This document shows, in pieces, positions 29,757 to 39,573 of a DNA stretch of 64,000 nt. A program made the position numbers and the translations under genes. Source of the DNA: Sulfurisoma sp. (GTDB lineage Bacteria; Pseudomonadota; Gammaproteobacteria; Burkholderiales; Rhodocyclaceae); assembly GCA_030691075.1 (NCBI GenBank), contig JAUYFI010000085.1, positions 27,167-91,166 of the forward strand, in the 5' to 3' direction. Under the pieces are notes generated by a model. The model did not search any database, was not told the DNA's origin, and saw nothing but the letters and a program-made list of their open reading frames with translations. The first letter of the stretch is position 1. Every line of letters starts with the position of its first letter.

Positions 29757-31021
29757 GGTCGAGGCAAGACAGATTCGAGCGCGAAAAGTTGCGCCACTTC
29801 CTCGCGGCGGCGCACGAGGTGGGTTGTGGCGCCGTCGACCAGCACCTCGGCGGCGCGCGGCCGGGTGTTGTAGTTGGAGCTCATGGCCATGCCGTAGGCG
29901 CCGGCCGAGAGGATGGCCAGCAGGTCGCCGGAGGCCAAGGCGAGTTCGCGGCCGTGGCCGAGGAAATCGCCGGACTCGCAGATGGGGCCGACGATTTCGT
30001 AACGCCTGGTCTCGGCCGCCGTGTCGCCAGCGCCGACTTTTTTCACCGGCACGATGTCGTGCCAGGCCTCGTAGAGCGCGGGGCGGGCCAGGTCGTTCAT
30101 CGCCGCGTCGACCACGGCGAAGTTCTTCTCCGCGCCGTGCTTGATTACCTCGACGCGGGTCAGCAGCAGGCCGGCGTTGCCGACCAGCGAGCGGCCGGGT
30201 TCGAACAGCAGCTTTTCCTTGCGCCCGGCGAGCACGGCAAGCAGCGGCGCCAGGTACTCGCTCGCGGTGGGCGCGGCTTCGTCGCGGTAGCGGATGCCCA
30301 TGCCGCCGCCGACGTCGATGTGCGAGAGCGCGATGCCCTCGCCGGCCAGCGCGTCGACCAGGCCGAGGATCTTCGCGGCGGCCTCGGCGGCGGGCGCGGG
30401 GTCGAGCAGTTGCGAGCCGATGTGGCAGTCGATGCCGCGGATTTCCAGGTGCGGCAGGTCGCGGGCGCGGCGATAGAGCGGCAGCGCCTCTTCGAAGGGA
30501 ATGCCGAACTTGGCGCTCTTGAGGCCGGTCGAGATGTAGGGATGGGTCTTGGGATCGACGTTCGGGTTGACCCGCAGCGAGATCGGCGCGCGCTTGCCCA
30601 GACTGCCCGCGACGTCGTCGAGCGTTTCCAGTTCCGCCGCCGATTCGACGTTGAAGCAGAGGATGCCGGCCGCCAGCGCGGCGCGCATTTCCGCGCGCGA
30701 CTTGCCGACGCCGGAGAACACGACCCTGGCCGGGTCGCCGCCGGCCGCCAGCACGCGGGCCAGTTCGCCGCCGGAGACGATGTCGAAGCCGGCGCCCAGT
30801 CGGGCGAAGACATCGAGGATGCCGAGGTTGGAGTTGGCCTTGACGGCGTAGCAGACGAGGGCGTCGCGACCTGCCAGCGCCTGGCGGTAGCCGTCGTAGG
30901 CAGCCGTCAGCGCGGCGCGCGAATAGACGTAGCAGGGCGTGCCGAACTGGCGCGCGACGGCGTCGAGGGCGACGTCCTCGATGTGCAGCGCGCCGCCGCC
31001 GTCGCGGTGAACGAGGCTCAT
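29753..31021 (-). CDS. lysA: Diaminopimelate decarboxylase
   Basis: PLP enzyme that makes lysine from meso-diaminopimelate; 422 aa. The PLP lysine is K61 in CYAVKANSN; the phosphate-binding HIDVGGGMG, substrate EPGRSLVGNAG and catalytic-cysteine GPICESGDFLG motifs are all present. Before GPICESGDFLG the loop contains KKVGAGDTAAETRR, coded by a copy of the dispersed short repeat; related enzymes have a different, variable loop here. The start overlaps the stop of the small lipoprotein gene lptM (ATGA), the usual lptM-lysA pairing. Confidence 0.96.
   Translation of the reverse strand: MSLVHRDGGGALHIEDVALDAVARQFGTPCYVYSRAALTAAYDGYRQALAGRDALVCYAVKANSNLGILDVFARLGAGFDIVSGGELARVLAAGGDPARVVFSGVGKSRAEMRAALAAGILCFNVESAAELETLDDVAGSLGKRAPISLRVNPNVDPKTHPYISTGLKSAKFGIPFEEALPLYRRARDLPHLEIRGIDCHIGSQLLDPAPAAEAAAKILGLVDALAGEGIALSHIDVGGGMGIRYRDEAAPTASEYLAPLLAVLAGRKEKLLFEPGRSLVGNAGLLLTRVEVIKHGAEKNFAVVDAAMNDLARPALYEAWHDIVPVKKVGAGDTAAETRRYEIVGPICESGDFLGHGRELALASGDLLAILSAGAYGMAMSSNYNTRPRAAEVLVDGATTHLVRRREEVAQLFALESVLPRP
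30017..30044 (-). repeat. Dispersed short repeat, copy 4 (inside lysA)
   Basis: Minus strand GAAAAAAGTCGGCGCTGGCG then ACACGGCG, read as KKVGAGDTA. Confidence 0.7.
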
Positions 31022-31173
31022 CGCGAGGCTCCGGGGGCGGTGCTACTATTGGCCGCCCCGGTGGGCGCCGCCGCGGGCTGCGGCGCGGCGGGTGGAGGCG
31101 GCAGGGTCAGCGGACCCTTGCTGCCGCAGGCGGAGAGCAGCAGCAGGCTGCCAAGAAACAGTACAGTGCGCAT
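31018..31173 (-). CDS. lptM: Small lipoprotein LptM (YifL-like)
   Basis: A 51-residue lipoprotein, MRTVLFLGSLLLLSACGSKG..., with lipobox LLSAC (Cys16) and a proline/alanine-rich tail (LTLPPPPAAP). LptM assists assembly of the LPS transporter LptD in enterobacteria and is typically encoded just before lysA, as here, with a four-base overlap. Start at 31173 is preferred over a longer in-frame ATG because the signal peptide begins there. Confidence 0.85.
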   Translation of the reverse strand: MRTVLFLGSLLLLSACGSKGPLTLPPPPAAPQPAAAPTGAANSSTAPGASR

Positions 31174-31218
31174 GGCGGTGCGAATCGGAAAAGACGGAAA
31201 TCCTAACATGGAGGCTGT

Positions 31219-31536
31219 GTGACCGATCACGAATTCAATGCCCGGGCGGACGCGATGCTGGCACGCATCGAGGCGGCGCTGGAGGCATGCGACATCGACT
31301 TCGATTTCGAGACCAAGCCCGGCGGCGTGCTCGAACTCGAGTTCGACAATGGCAGCAAGATCATCATCAATCGGCATTCGGCGGCGCGGGAAATCTGGGT
31401 GGCGGCGAAGTCGGGCGGCTATCATTTCCGCCCCGAGGGCGACACTTGGCGCGGTACGCGCGATGGGGAGGAACTGCTGGCCGCGATCGCGCGCTGCATG
31501 AGCGAGCAGAGCGGCGAGCGCGTGACCTTGAGTTAG
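31219..31536 (+). CDS. cyaY: Iron donor / frataxin-like protein CyaY
   Basis: 105 aa from GTG 31219. Frataxin fold: an acidic N-terminal helix (ARADAMLARIEAALEACDIDFDF), then strands GVLELEFDNGSKIIINRH, AREIWVAAKSGGYHF and a C-terminal helix. The acidic residues bind iron and the protein modulates IscS-dependent iron-sulfur cluster assembly. It is divergent from lptM. Its stop (31534-31536) interlocks with the mrcA stop on the other strand. Confidence 0.93.
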   Translation: MTDHEFNARADAMLARIEAALEACDIDFDFETKPGGVLELEFDNGSKIIINRHSAAREIWVAAKSGGYHFRPEGDTWRGTRDGEELLAAIARCMSEQSGERVTLS

Positions 31537-33914
31537 TTTTTCCTCGGCTCGACGATCTTCGGCTTGGCGTCCTGCACCGGCGCGGGTGCGGAAGGCGGCT
31601 TGACCGGCGCGGGCGCTTCCTCGGCCGGTGGCTCGGGAATGCTCTCGCGGTAGACGAATTCCGTGCCCGTGCCCTTGCCGCCGGGGTCGTGGGCGGTGAC
31701 CTGGGTCAGGCCCTCGGGCTTGTCGAGGTACGACTCGGGTATTCCGGCCAGCGCTTTTTCCATGTAGCCGATCCACATCGGCAGGGCGGCCGCGCCGCCG
31801 GTCTCGCCGTTGCCCAGCCGCCTGGGCTGATCGAAGCCGATCCAGGCGATACCGACAACGGTGGGCTGGTAGCCGCAGAACCAGGCATCGACGTAGTCAT
31901 TGGTGGTGCCGGTCTTGCCCGCAATGTCGGTGCGCTTGAGCGCCTGCGCCGCCTTGGTGGCCGTGCCGCGGCGAACGACGTCGTGCATCATGCTGTCCAT
32001 CAGCCAGGCGTTGCGGCCGTCGATGACGCGCAGGTTTTCGTCGCCGGCAACGGATGGCTGCGCCGCGGCCAGCACGTTGCCGCGGTCGTCTACGATCTGC
32101 TTGACGATGTAGGGCTCGACCTTGTAGCCGCCGTTGGCAAACACGGCGTAGCCGGTCAGTTGCTGCCACGGCGTGACCGAGCCGGCGCCGAGCGCCATGG
32201 TCAGGTAGGGCGGGTGCTTGTCGGCGTCGAAACCGAAGCGGGCGGCATAGTCCTGGGCGTAGTGCGTGCCGATGGCGCGCAGCAGGCGGATCGAGACCAT
32301 GTTTTTGGACTTGGCCAGTGCCGTGCGCAATGACATCGGCCCTTCGTACTTGCCGTCATAGTTCTTCGGCTCCCAGGCCTGGGAGCCGGTCTCCTCGGCG
32401 GAAATCGAGATGGGTTCGTCGGCGATGATCGAGGCCGGCGTGTAGCCCTTTTCGAGCGCGGCGGAATAGATGAAGGGCTTGAAGCTCGAGCCGGGCTGGC
32501 GCCATGCCTGCGTCACGTGGTTGAACTTGTTGCGGCCGAAATCGAAGCCGCCGACGAGGGCGCGGATGGCGCCGTCGACCGGGCTGGCCGCGACGAAGGC
32601 GGCCTCGACCTCGGGCAGCTGGACGACCTGCCAGGCACCTTTTTCATCTTTGTTGACCCGGATGATGGCGCCCCGCCGCAGGCGCTTGTTGGCGGGCGCC
32701 TTGTCGTCGATCATGCGCGCGGCGAACTTGAGGCCGTCGCCGGAGACTCTCAGCAGTTCGCCGCCGCGCAGGTAGGCGCGAACTTCCTTCGGGCTTGCGG
32801 CGAGTACCAGGGCAGGGCGGAGATCGTCGGCGTCATCGAAGTCCTGCAGAAGATCCTCGATGTCCTCGTCCTGGTCGGACTGGATACCGGCCATGTCGGC
32901 ATAGGCCTCGGCACCGCGGTAGCCATGACGACGGTCATAGTCCATCACGCCACGGCGCAATGCCGCATAGGCAGCCTGCTGGTCGGCCTTGGTGATGGTG
33001 GTGATCACGCGCAGGCCGTGGCTGTAGGCCTCCTCGGGAAAGCGCTCGACGACCATCTGCCGCGCCATCTCGGCGACGTGGTCGGCGGGCACGCCGAAGT
33101 CGTTGACGTCGCGCTTGACGTGGAGAGTCTCCTGCTGTGCCGTCTTCCAGATGGCATCGGTGAGATAGTCGAGATCGTGCATCCGCCGCAGCACGTAGAG
33201 CTGGCGCAGCCGGGCGCGCTTGGGGTTGGCCACGGGATTGAAGGCCGAGGGCGCCTTGGGCAGGCCCGCCAGCATGGCCGCCTCGGCGACCGTCAGACTG
33301 GCGAGCGGCTTGCCGAAATAAATCTGCGAAGCCGCCGAGAAGCCGTAGGCGCGCTGACCGAGGTATATCTGATTGATATAAAGCTCGAGTATTTCGTCCT
33401 TTGTCAGGTTGTTCTCGATTTTGAACGCGAGCAAGGCCTCGTAGAGTTTGCGCGTCAGGGTCTTCTCGGTCGAAAGGAAGAAGTTGCGCGCCACCTGCAT
33501 CGTGATGGTCGAGGCGCCCTGCCGCTTGCCACCGCTGACAAAATTGGAATACGCCGCGCGCAGGACACCGATGGTATCGATACCGGGATGCTGATAGAAG
33601 CGTTCGTCCTCCGCCGCCAGAATGGCCTGCTTCATCACCGGGGGAACGTCCTGGATGCGCACGAAATTGCGCCGTTCCTCGCCGAATTCGCCGATCATGT
33701 GGCCGTCGGCGGTGTAGATGCGCAAGGGGATGCGGGGGCGGTAGTCGGTCAGCACCTCGAGCGAGGGCAGTTGCGGATAGGCGAGGATGAGAACGATGCC
33801 CGCCAGCGACAGGGTGATGAAGATCAGGCCCAGCAGCGCAAGCAGCGGGTAAACCACCCAGCGCAGCGGTGCCGGCATGGGAGGGAACGGTGGTAACCGA
33901 GGGGGAAGCATCAT
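31533..33914 (-). CDS. mrcA: Penicillin-binding protein 1A
   Basis: Bifunctional peptidoglycan synthase, 793 aa: a membrane anchor (residues about 18-46), a GT51 transglycosylase domain with catalytic glutamate in AAEDERFYQHPGID and RQGASTITMQVARN, then an OB-like insert. The transpeptidase domain has SxxK in GSSFKPF (about residue 475), SKN and KTGTTNDY (about 666). A proline/alanine-rich C-terminal tail follows. A perfect -10 TATAAT (33925-33930, minus strand) sits only about 10 nt before the ATG-ATG start, which would give a very short leader. It faces pilM, as in many beta- and gammaproteobacteria. Confidence 0.95.
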   Translation of the reverse strand: MMLPPRLPPFPPMPAPLRWVVYPLLALLGLIFITLSLAGIVLILAYPQLPSLEVLTDYRPRIPLRIYTADGHMIGEFGEERRNFVRIQDVPPVMKQAILAAEDERFYQHPGIDTIGVLRAAYSNFVSGGKRQGASTITMQVARNFFLSTEKTLTRKLYEALLAFKIENNLTKDEILELYINQIYLGQRAYGFSAASQIYFGKPLASLTVAEAAMLAGLPKAPSAFNPVANPKRARLRQLYVLRRMHDLDYLTDAIWKTAQQETLHVKRDVNDFGVPADHVAEMARQMVVERFPEEAYSHGLRVITTITKADQQAAYAALRRGVMDYDRRHGYRGAEAYADMAGIQSDQDEDIEDLLQDFDDADDLRPALVLAASPKEVRAYLRGGELLRVSGDGLKFAARMIDDKAPANKRLRRGAIIRVNKDEKGAWQVVQLPEVEAAFVAASPVDGAIRALVGGFDFGRNKFNHVTQAWRQPGSSFKPFIYSAALEKGYTPASIIADEPISISAEETGSQAWEPKNYDGKYEGPMSLRTALAKSKNMVSIRLLRAIGTHYAQDYAARFGFDADKHPPYLTMALGAGSVTPWQQLTGYAVFANGGYKVEPYIVKQIVDDRGNVLAAAQPSVAGDENLRVIDGRNAWLMDSMMHDVVRRGTATKAAQALKRTDIAGKTGTTNDYVDAWFCGYQPTVVGIAWIGFDQPRRLGNGETGGAAALPMWIGYMEKALAGIPESYLDKPEGLTQVTAHDPGGKGTGTEFVYRESIPEPPAEEAPAPVKPPSAPAPVQDAKPKIVEPRKN

Positions 33915-33978
33915 GGGGTGCCAAATTATAGCTGTGCCGGCGGAAAGGCCTCCCGGAAAGTCGTCTCAAAGATTTTGC

Positions 33979-34007
33979 TTTACAGCCGTTATAGTTGCTG
34001 CTAGCAT
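33979..34007 (+). promoter_or_regulatory. Putative sigma-70 promoter of the pil operon
   Basis: TTTACA (33979-33984) and TAGCAT (34002-34007) with 17-bp spacing, about 55 nt before the pilM start. Confidence 0.5.
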
Positions 34008-34062
34008 CTAAAGTAGATTATCCATAGTTGTCCTAACCTCAAGTTAAAAAAGGGAAAAGTTC

Positions 34063-35142
34063 TTGCAGATCGACCTCTCGATCTTCAACCCCAAGGCGCG
34101 ACCCCTGATCGGACTGGATGTCAGTTCGTCGTCAGTGAAGATGGTCGAGCTGGCCGATGCCGGCAAGGGTGAGTGGCGCGTCGAGCGCTATGCAATCGAG
34201 CCGCTGCCCAGGGATGCAGTGGTTGACGGCAATATCGCCAACATGGATGCGACCAGCGAAGCCATACGCCGCTGCTGGCAGCGCCTGGGGACTTCGACAA
34301 AGTATGTCGCGATGGCGCTGCCGACCGCGGCGGCGATCACCAAGAAGATTATTCTGCCCGGCAATCTGCGAGAGGCCGAGATGGAAGTGCAGGTCGAGTC
34401 GGAGGCCAATCAGTACATTCCCTTCGCGCTGGAGGAGGTGAACCTCGATTTCCGGGTGATCGGACCGGCGCCCTCAAGCCCCGATGAAGTCGAGGTGCTG
34501 ATCGCGGCGTCGCGCAAGGAAAAGGTCGAGGATCGCGTGGCCTGTGCCGAGAGCGCGGAGTTGAAGCCCGTCGTCATGGATATCGAGGCCTATGCGGCCC
34601 AGGCGGCCTATGAGCTGGTTGTGGCGCAGTTGCCGGGGGGCGGCAAGGATCAAAATATCGCGCTGGTCGATATTGGCGCCAACGCGATGAAAGTCACGAT
34701 CATGCGCGAGGATCAGCCGATCTACACGCGGGAGCAGGCTTTTGGCGGGGGACTGCTGACGCAGGACATCATGCGGGCCTATGGCATGAGCGCGGACGAG
34801 GCCGAGAACCTCAAGCGCTCGGGCGCGGGGCCGGACAACTACCAGGCGGAACTACTCCAACCCTTCCTCGAGAATCTGGCGCTCGAGGTTTCGCGGGCAT
34901 TGCAGTTCTTCTTTAGCTCGACGCAACATAGCGAAGTCCAACAGATTGTGCTGTCGGGGGGGTGTGCCACTACTCCGGGAATCGACGAGATCGTCGGTAC
35001 CCGCACCGAGATCAATGCCATCGTGGCCAATCCATTTGCGGGAATGACGCCCTCGCCGCGAATTCGGGCCAAGCAACTCGCGGCCGATGCTCCATCCCTG
35101 ATGGTGGCTTGCGGACTCGCGCTGCGGAGGTTCGATCAGTGA
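34063..35142 (+). CDS. pilM: Type IV pilus assembly ATPase-like protein PilM
   Basis: 359-aa cytoplasmic actin-like protein that anchors the PilN/PilO alignment complex. It starts at TTG 34063 with AGGGA (34051-34055) upstream. Actin-fold nucleotide motifs are GLDVSSSSVKMVEL (residues 13-26), ALVDIGANAMKVTI and the late glycine motif VLSGGCATTPG. The stop overlaps the pilN GTG start. Confidence 0.95.
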   Translation: MQIDLSIFNPKARPLIGLDVSSSSVKMVELADAGKGEWRVERYAIEPLPRDAVVDGNIANMDATSEAIRRCWQRLGTSTKYVAMALPTAAAITKKIILPGNLREAEMEVQVESEANQYIPFALEEVNLDFRVIGPAPSSPDEVEVLIAASRKEKVEDRVACAESAELKPVVMDIEAYAAQAAYELVVAQLPGGGKDQNIALVDIGANAMKVTIMREDQPIYTREQAFGGGLLTQDIMRAYGMSADEAENLKRSGAGPDNYQAELLQPFLENLALEVSRALQFFFSSTQHSEVQQIVLSGGCATTPGIDEIVGTRTEINAIVANPFAGMTPSPRIRAKQLAADAPSLMVACGLALRRFDQ

Positions 35143-35726
35143 TCCGCGTCAACCTGCTCCCCCATCGCGAAGAAAAGCGCAAGGCGCGGCGCACACAGTT
35201 CTACGCGATGTCCGGCATGGTGGTCGTGCTGGCGGCCTTGATCTGGCTCTTTGGTTTTCTCACCATCGGTCGCTGGATCGGGACGCAGGACGAGAAGAAT
35301 GAATTCCTCAAGAAGGAAATCGAAGTTCTTGACAAAGACATCGCCGAGATCAAGCGCCTGAAGGAGCAAACCGAGACGATGTTGGCGCGCAACCGCGTAA
35401 TCGAGTCGCTCCAGGCGACACGTTCCGAGGCGGTACACCTATTCACCGAACTTGCCCGGCAGGTGCCGGAAGGGATTTACCTCCGCAGCGTCAAGCAGAC
35501 AGGGCGAAAAATTGCACTCAATGGATTCGCCCAGGCGAATGCACGAGTTTCAGAGTTGATGCAGAAGCTTGATGCGTCTCCGTTGCTCGAGCGTCCGGTC
35601 CTCATTGAAATAAGGTCGGCGGCGGTAGGCGGAAGACGCCTGAGCGAATTCAACCTGACTATCGATATTACGCAGCAGACGGCGACAACCGACAAGAAGG
35701 ATGTCAAGGCTGGAGTCAAGTCGTGA
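35139..35726 (+). CDS. pilN: Type IV pilus inner-membrane protein PilN
   Basis: 195 aa from GTG 35139 (IRVNLLPHREEKRKAR), the conserved cytoplasmic tail that binds PilM. One transmembrane helix (about 27-47), a coiled coil (EFLKKEIEVLDKDIAEIKRL) and a ferredoxin-like periplasmic domain follow. It pairs with PilO in the alignment subcomplex. Start overlaps pilM and stop overlaps pilO by four bases each. Confidence 0.94.
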   Translation: MIRVNLLPHREEKRKARRTQFYAMSGMVVVLAALIWLFGFLTIGRWIGTQDEKNEFLKKEIEVLDKDIAEIKRLKEQTETMLARNRVIESLQATRSEAVHLFTELARQVPEGIYLRSVKQTGRKIALNGFAQANARVSELMQKLDASPLLERPVLIEIRSAAVGGRRLSEFNLTIDITQQTATTDKKDVKAGVKS

Positions 35727-36400
35727 AAAAGATTTCCGCTCCGAAAATTGCGCTCAAGGTGCCCAAGGTCGATTTCCAAGCCTTGGCGAGCGACTTCAAG
35801 ACTCTGGATCCAAAGGATCCCGGTCTTTGGCCGATCGCACCGAAAGTGGTTATTTTGACCGGTCTCTTCGTTGGTCTTCTGGCGGCCGAGGCCTGGTTTG
35901 GTTGGCGTGCCCAGTATGAAGAACTCGAGCAGAAGCAGAAGCAGGAGCAGAGTCTCAAGGATGATTGGCTAGGCAAGAAAAAGCAAGCGGTGAATCTGGA
36001 TGCCCACCGCAAGCAATTGGCCGAAATAGACCAGAAGTTCGGCGCACTGCTCAAGCAACTCCCGAACAAGACGGAAATGGAGTCGCTGCTCATCGACATC
36101 AACCAGGCGGGCTTGGGTCGTGGCCTGCAGTTCGAGATATTCAGACCCGGCGGCGAATCGCGTCGTGACTTCTATGCCGAACTGCCCGTTTCGCTGAAAC
36201 TGACCGGGAACTACCATGATCTTGGCGCTTTTGCCGGTGACATCGCCCGGCTATCGCGCATCGTGACCCTCAACGAAATCAGTCTCGTGCCAGGGAAGGA
36301 TAATGTCATGACCATGGATACCGTGGCGAAGACCTTCCGTTATCTCGATGAGCAAGAACTCGCAGCAGTGAAAAAAGCTCAGCAGGGAGCGAAGAAATGA
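35723..36400 (+). CDS. pilO: Type IV pilus inner-membrane protein PilO
   Basis: 225 aa from GTG 35723. Cytoplasmic tail, one transmembrane helix (VVILTGLFVGLLAAEAWFGW), a coiled coil (QYEELEQKQKQEQSLKDDW) and a periplasmic domain with LPNKTEMESLLIDINQAGLGRGL and YHDLGAFAGDIARLSRIV. It heterodimerises with PilN and binds PilP. Its end overlaps the pilP ATG. Confidence 0.94.
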   Translation: MKKISAPKIALKVPKVDFQALASDFKTLDPKDPGLWPIAPKVVILTGLFVGLLAAEAWFGWRAQYEELEQKQKQEQSLKDDWLGKKKQAVNLDAHRKQLAEIDQKFGALLKQLPNKTEMESLLIDINQAGLGRGLQFEIFRPGGESRRDFYAELPVSLKLTGNYHDLGAFAGDIARLSRIVTLNEISLVPGKDNVMTMDTVAKTFRYLDEQELAAVKKAQQGAKK

Positions 36401-36939
36401 CATGGCTTTCGCGCCTTCTCCTGCTTGCCAGCCTTCTCCTGCTTGCCGCTTGTGCCGCCGAGGAGTATCAGGACATCAAGGAGTGGATGCGTGAGTCCTC
36501 CGCGGACATGAAAGGCAATGTTCCTCCCCTGCCCGAGTTGAAGGCTTTCCCCGTGGTGGCCTATGATGGCAGCACTTTGGTGGACCCTTTTAGTGGCAAC
36601 AAGGTCGTCCCTGAGCGTAGCATGGCGGCCGGGGGAAAGACTCCCGATTTCGATCGACCAAAAGAGCCGTTGGAGGCTTACCCGCTTGAGTCGCTCAAGC
36701 TTGCCGGAATCATCCTCCCGGGTGTCGGCAACACCAAGACGGCTTATGCCCTGATCCGCTCGAATGACGGACTTAGCTATGTCGTGGTGGGCTCCCATCT
36801 CGGCCAGAACTTCGGCGTAGTGACGGCCATTACCGCCAGCGACGTCAAAATCAAGGAAACCGTCAAGGATCCGACGGGGCAGACGGCCGACTGGGTCGAT
36901 CGCCCGGTCAGTCTTTACCTGGAGGGTGCAAAGAAATGA
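36397..36939 (+). CDS. pilP: Type IV pilus lipoprotein PilP
   Basis: 180-aa inner-membrane lipoprotein with lipobox LLAAC (Cys19). The disordered proline-containing linker (residues 20-90) includes DPFSGNKVVPE. The C-terminal beta domain carries LESLKLAGIILPGVGNTKTAYALI and VGSHLGQNFGVV. It couples PilNO to the secretin PilQ. Its end overlaps pilQ. Confidence 0.94.
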   Translation: MTWLSRLLLLASLLLLAACAAEEYQDIKEWMRESSADMKGNVPPLPELKAFPVVAYDGSTLVDPFSGNKVVPERSMAAGGKTPDFDRPKEPLEAYPLESLKLAGIILPGVGNTKTAYALIRSNDGLSYVVVGSHLGQNFGVVTAITASDVKIKETVKDPTGQTADWVDRPVSLYLEGAKK

Positions 36940-38999
36940 GCCCGATGACCAAGACTTTTAATTTTTTGGCGCGTGCCATGCTCGCGTTGCATCTCTTCCC
37001 GCTGATCGCAATTGCCCAGCCGAGCGGGAACAGCATCGACACCCTGCAGATTGGCCAGCATGACGGGATGACGGTGGTGAAAATTGGCCTGCGCCAGGCA
37101 CTGACGGCGCCCCCCTCCAGTTTTTCCGTTGCCGACCCAGCCCGCATCGTCTTCGATTTTCCCCAGGCCAGCAACAGCCTTGGCCGCAATGTGCAACAGG
37201 CCGATCAGGGTGAGCTCCGCAGCGTCAATATCGTTCAGGCCGGCGATCGTACCCGCATGGTGCTCAACCTCAAGAAAATGACGCCTTTCGAGACGCGCCT
37301 GGAGGGTGGCTTTGTTCTCGTCACGCTGCAATCTTCGATGCCGCCGACCGCTGCCGCGCCGGCGGCGGACAAGCCGGCGCAGCATTTCCCCGAGGTAAAG
37401 GGGAGGGTTGCCGACGAGCATTTCATCCGCGACATTACTTTCCGTCGCGGCCCCGCCGGGGATGGCGTCATCGCGGTGGATCTGGCCGACACCAACACGG
37501 GCATCGACGTGCGCCAGCAGGGAACCAGTCTGATTGTCGACTTCCAGAAAACCCAATTGCCCGAGCGTCTGCGTCGCAAGCTGGATGTCATGGATTTCGC
37601 GACGCCGGTGGCTACGGTGGCGACAACCACGGTCGGCGAAAACGTGCGGGTGACCATCACGCCGACCGGCCTGTGGGAGCACGCCGCCTACCAGACCGAC
37701 AATCAGTTCGTGGTTCAGGTCAAGCCGGTCAAGGATGACCCGAACAAGCTGTTTCAGGGCACGCAGCAGCGTGGCTTCCAGGGCGAGAAGATTTCGTTGA
37801 ATTTCCAGAATGTTGCCGTACGCGAATTGCTGCATGTTTTCGCGGATATTACTGGCTTCAACATCGTTGTTGCCGACAACGTGGCCGGCAACGTGTCGCT
37901 GCGGCTCAACGACGTACCGTGGGACCAGGCGCTGGAAATCGTGATGCAGCAGCAGAACCTGGCGATGCGCAAGAACGGCAATGTTCTTCAGATTGCTCGT
38001 GCCGCGGAACTCACCCGGCAGGAAGAGGATGCCCTCAAGGCCAAGCAGGCGCTCATCGACCTGGAATCCACCAAGACCGAAAGTTTCCAGGTCAACTACC
38101 AGAAAGCCGACGCGATATCCAAGCTGTTGACCGATTCGAAGCAACCGGTGCTGTCGAAGCGTGGAACCGCCGTGGTGGATCCCTATACAAACCGCATTTT
38201 CGTGACGGATACCCCGAGCCGCCTGAATGATGTACGGCAGTTGATCGGCGCCATCGACATTCCAGCCCGCCAGGTGCTTATCGAAGCCAAATTTGTTCAG
38301 GCGAGCAAGACATTCAGCGAGGCTCTGGGCGCACGATTGAGTTTCACCAACACCAAGGATACATTCCTGCGCCGCGGCGATCCATCGGTGCTTCTGGCGA
38401 ATGCCGCCAACCCCATGTCATTCTCTCCCGGGATTCCCGGGGGCAACACGCTCAGGTTCGCACTCTTCAACGCCGACGCGACGCGCATCATTAATCTCGA
38501 GCTGCAGGCATCTGAACAGGATGCTCGCGCCAAGACCATATCGAGCCCGCGGGTCGTCGCCGAGAACAATAGCAGCGCGAAAATTTCCGATGGCACGACT
38601 TTCTACATGACGATCCCAGCATCGGGCAATACGGCGGCGAGTTCCACGACCATTGATGCCTCCCTCAGTCTGACCGTGACGCCGCAGATCACGCCCGATG
38701 GCAAGGTCAAGATGAAACTGGCTGTGGCCAAAAAATCCCTGGCTGGCGCACCGACCGCGCAGGGAGTCAACGTTCGCAACTCGGAAGTGACGACCGATGC
38801 AACCGTGGATAACGGCGGCACCTTGATCCTCGGTGGAGTTACGGTGGCAGAATCAGGCGAGTCGGTCGACAAAGTTCCCGTTCTGGGCGATATCCCGATT
38901 ATCGGCGCACTCTTCCGCTCCAAGACCGCGACTGCCTCCGACAGCGAACTTCTGGTTTTCATCACGCCGCGCATTCTCGATCCAAAGTTGTCGTTCTGA
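36936..38999 (+). CDS. pilQ: Type IV pilus secretin PilQ
   Basis: 687-aa outer-membrane secretin through which the pilus passes. Signal peptide ([13 protein letters not shown]), two AMIN domains that bind peptidoglycan (about 35-120 and 165-250), an N0/STN domain ([26 protein letters not shown]), an N1 domain ([14 protein letters not shown]...[18 protein letters not shown]), and the secretin barrel ending in [17 protein letters not shown] and [10 protein letters not shown]. Completes the pilMNOPQ operon; aroK follows after about 40 nt. Confidence 0.96.
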   Translation: MSPMTKTFNFLARAMLALHLFPLIAIAQPSGNSIDTLQIGQHDGMTVVKIGLRQALTAPPSSFSVADPARIVFDFPQASNSLGRNVQQADQGELRSVNIVQAGDRTRMVLNLKKMTPFETRLEGGFVLVTLQSSMPPTAAAPAADKPAQHFPEVKGRVADEHFIRDITFRRGPAGDGVIAVDLADTNTGIDVRQQGTSLIVDFQKTQLPERLRRKLDVMDFATPVATVATTTVGENVRVTITPTGLWEHAAYQTDNQFVVQVKPVKDDPNKLFQGTQQRGFQGEKISLNFQNVAVRELLHVFADITGFNIVVADNVAGNVSLRLNDVPWDQALEIVMQQQNLAMRKNGNVLQIARAAELTRQEEDALKAKQALIDLESTKTESFQVNYQKADAISKLLTDSKQPVLSKRGTAVVDPYTNRIFVTDTPSRLNDVRQLIGAIDIPARQVLIEAKFVQASKTFSEALGARLSFTNTKDTFLRRGDPSVLLANAANPMSFSPGIPGGNTLRFALFNADATRIINLELQASEQDARAKTISSPRVVAENNSSAKISDGTTFYMTIPASGNTAASSTTIDASLSLTVTPQITPDGKVKMKLAVAKKSLAGAPTAQGVNVRNSEVTTDATVDNGGTLILGGVTVAESGESVDKVPVLGDIPIIGALFRSKTATASDSELLVFITPRILDPKLSF

Positions 39000-39042
39000 T
39001 TCATTCGTTCCTCCGCATTGCCCAGTTATCTGTCGGGGCGCG

Positions 39043-39573
39043 ATGACCGCCTGCCGAAATCTTTGCCTTGTCGGCATGATGGGTGCCGGCAAGACCACGG
39101 TCGGTCGGCAGTTGGCCAAGAAGCTCGGTCGACGTTTCGTCGATGCGGATCACGAGATCGAGGCGCAAACCGGAGTGAGCATCCCGACCATATTCGAGAT
39201 CGAGGGTGAGGCGGGCTTCCGCAGACGAGAAGCCGAGACTATCGAAGCGCTGACGCGGGAAAGCGGCCTGGTGCTGGCCACCGGCGGTGGCGCGGTGCTC
39301 GATCCCGCCAACAGGCGCAGGCTCGGGGAATCGGGCTTGGTCGTCTACCTGCGTGTGCTACCCTTGGCGCTTTACGAACGCACTCGGCACGACCGCAACC
39401 GTCCGCTGCTGCAGGTTGCCGACCCACTGGCTAAACTCGAAGAACTCTTTGCCCAGCGCGACCCGCTTTACCGCGAGGTTGCGGACGTGGTGGTCGACAC
39501 GGCGGCCAGCGGTGGGGTTGGCAGTCTGGTGCGTTTTATCGAACAGGAAATACGGAAGCAATGCGAACCCTGA
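39043..39573 (+). CDS. aroK: Shikimate kinase
   Basis: Phosphorylates shikimate at the 3-hydroxyl in chorismate synthesis. Start at ATG 39043 ([19 protein letters not shown]), 176 aa; an upstream in-frame ATG belongs to pilQ sequence. Walker [12 protein letters not shown] is at residues 11-21, shikimate-binding D(A)D in [24 protein letters not shown] and the lid with [11 protein letters not shown]. The 3' end overlaps aroB by 13 bases. Confidence 0.96.
   Translation: MTACRNLCLVGMMGAGKTTVGRQLAKKLGRRFVDADHEIEAQTGVSIPTIFEIEGEAGFRRREAETIEALTRESGLVLATGGGAVLDPANRRRLGESGLVVYLRVLPLALYERTRHDRNRPLLQVADPLAKLEELFAQRDPLYREVADVVVDTAASGGVGSLVRFIEQEIRKQCEP

Noticed and set aside
26205-29873. Plus-strand open frame of 1222 codons across the RND pump genes
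   Set aside because: It is antisense to two clear RND genes and has low-complexity, composition-driven sequence; long antisense frames are expected at this GC content.
30017-30044. GAGD in KVGAGDTA as a PfkB-type sugar kinase signature
   Set aside because: The same peptide occurs in prmC, lysA and the indolepyruvate oxidoreductase, none of which is a kinase of that family; it comes from the dispersed repeat.
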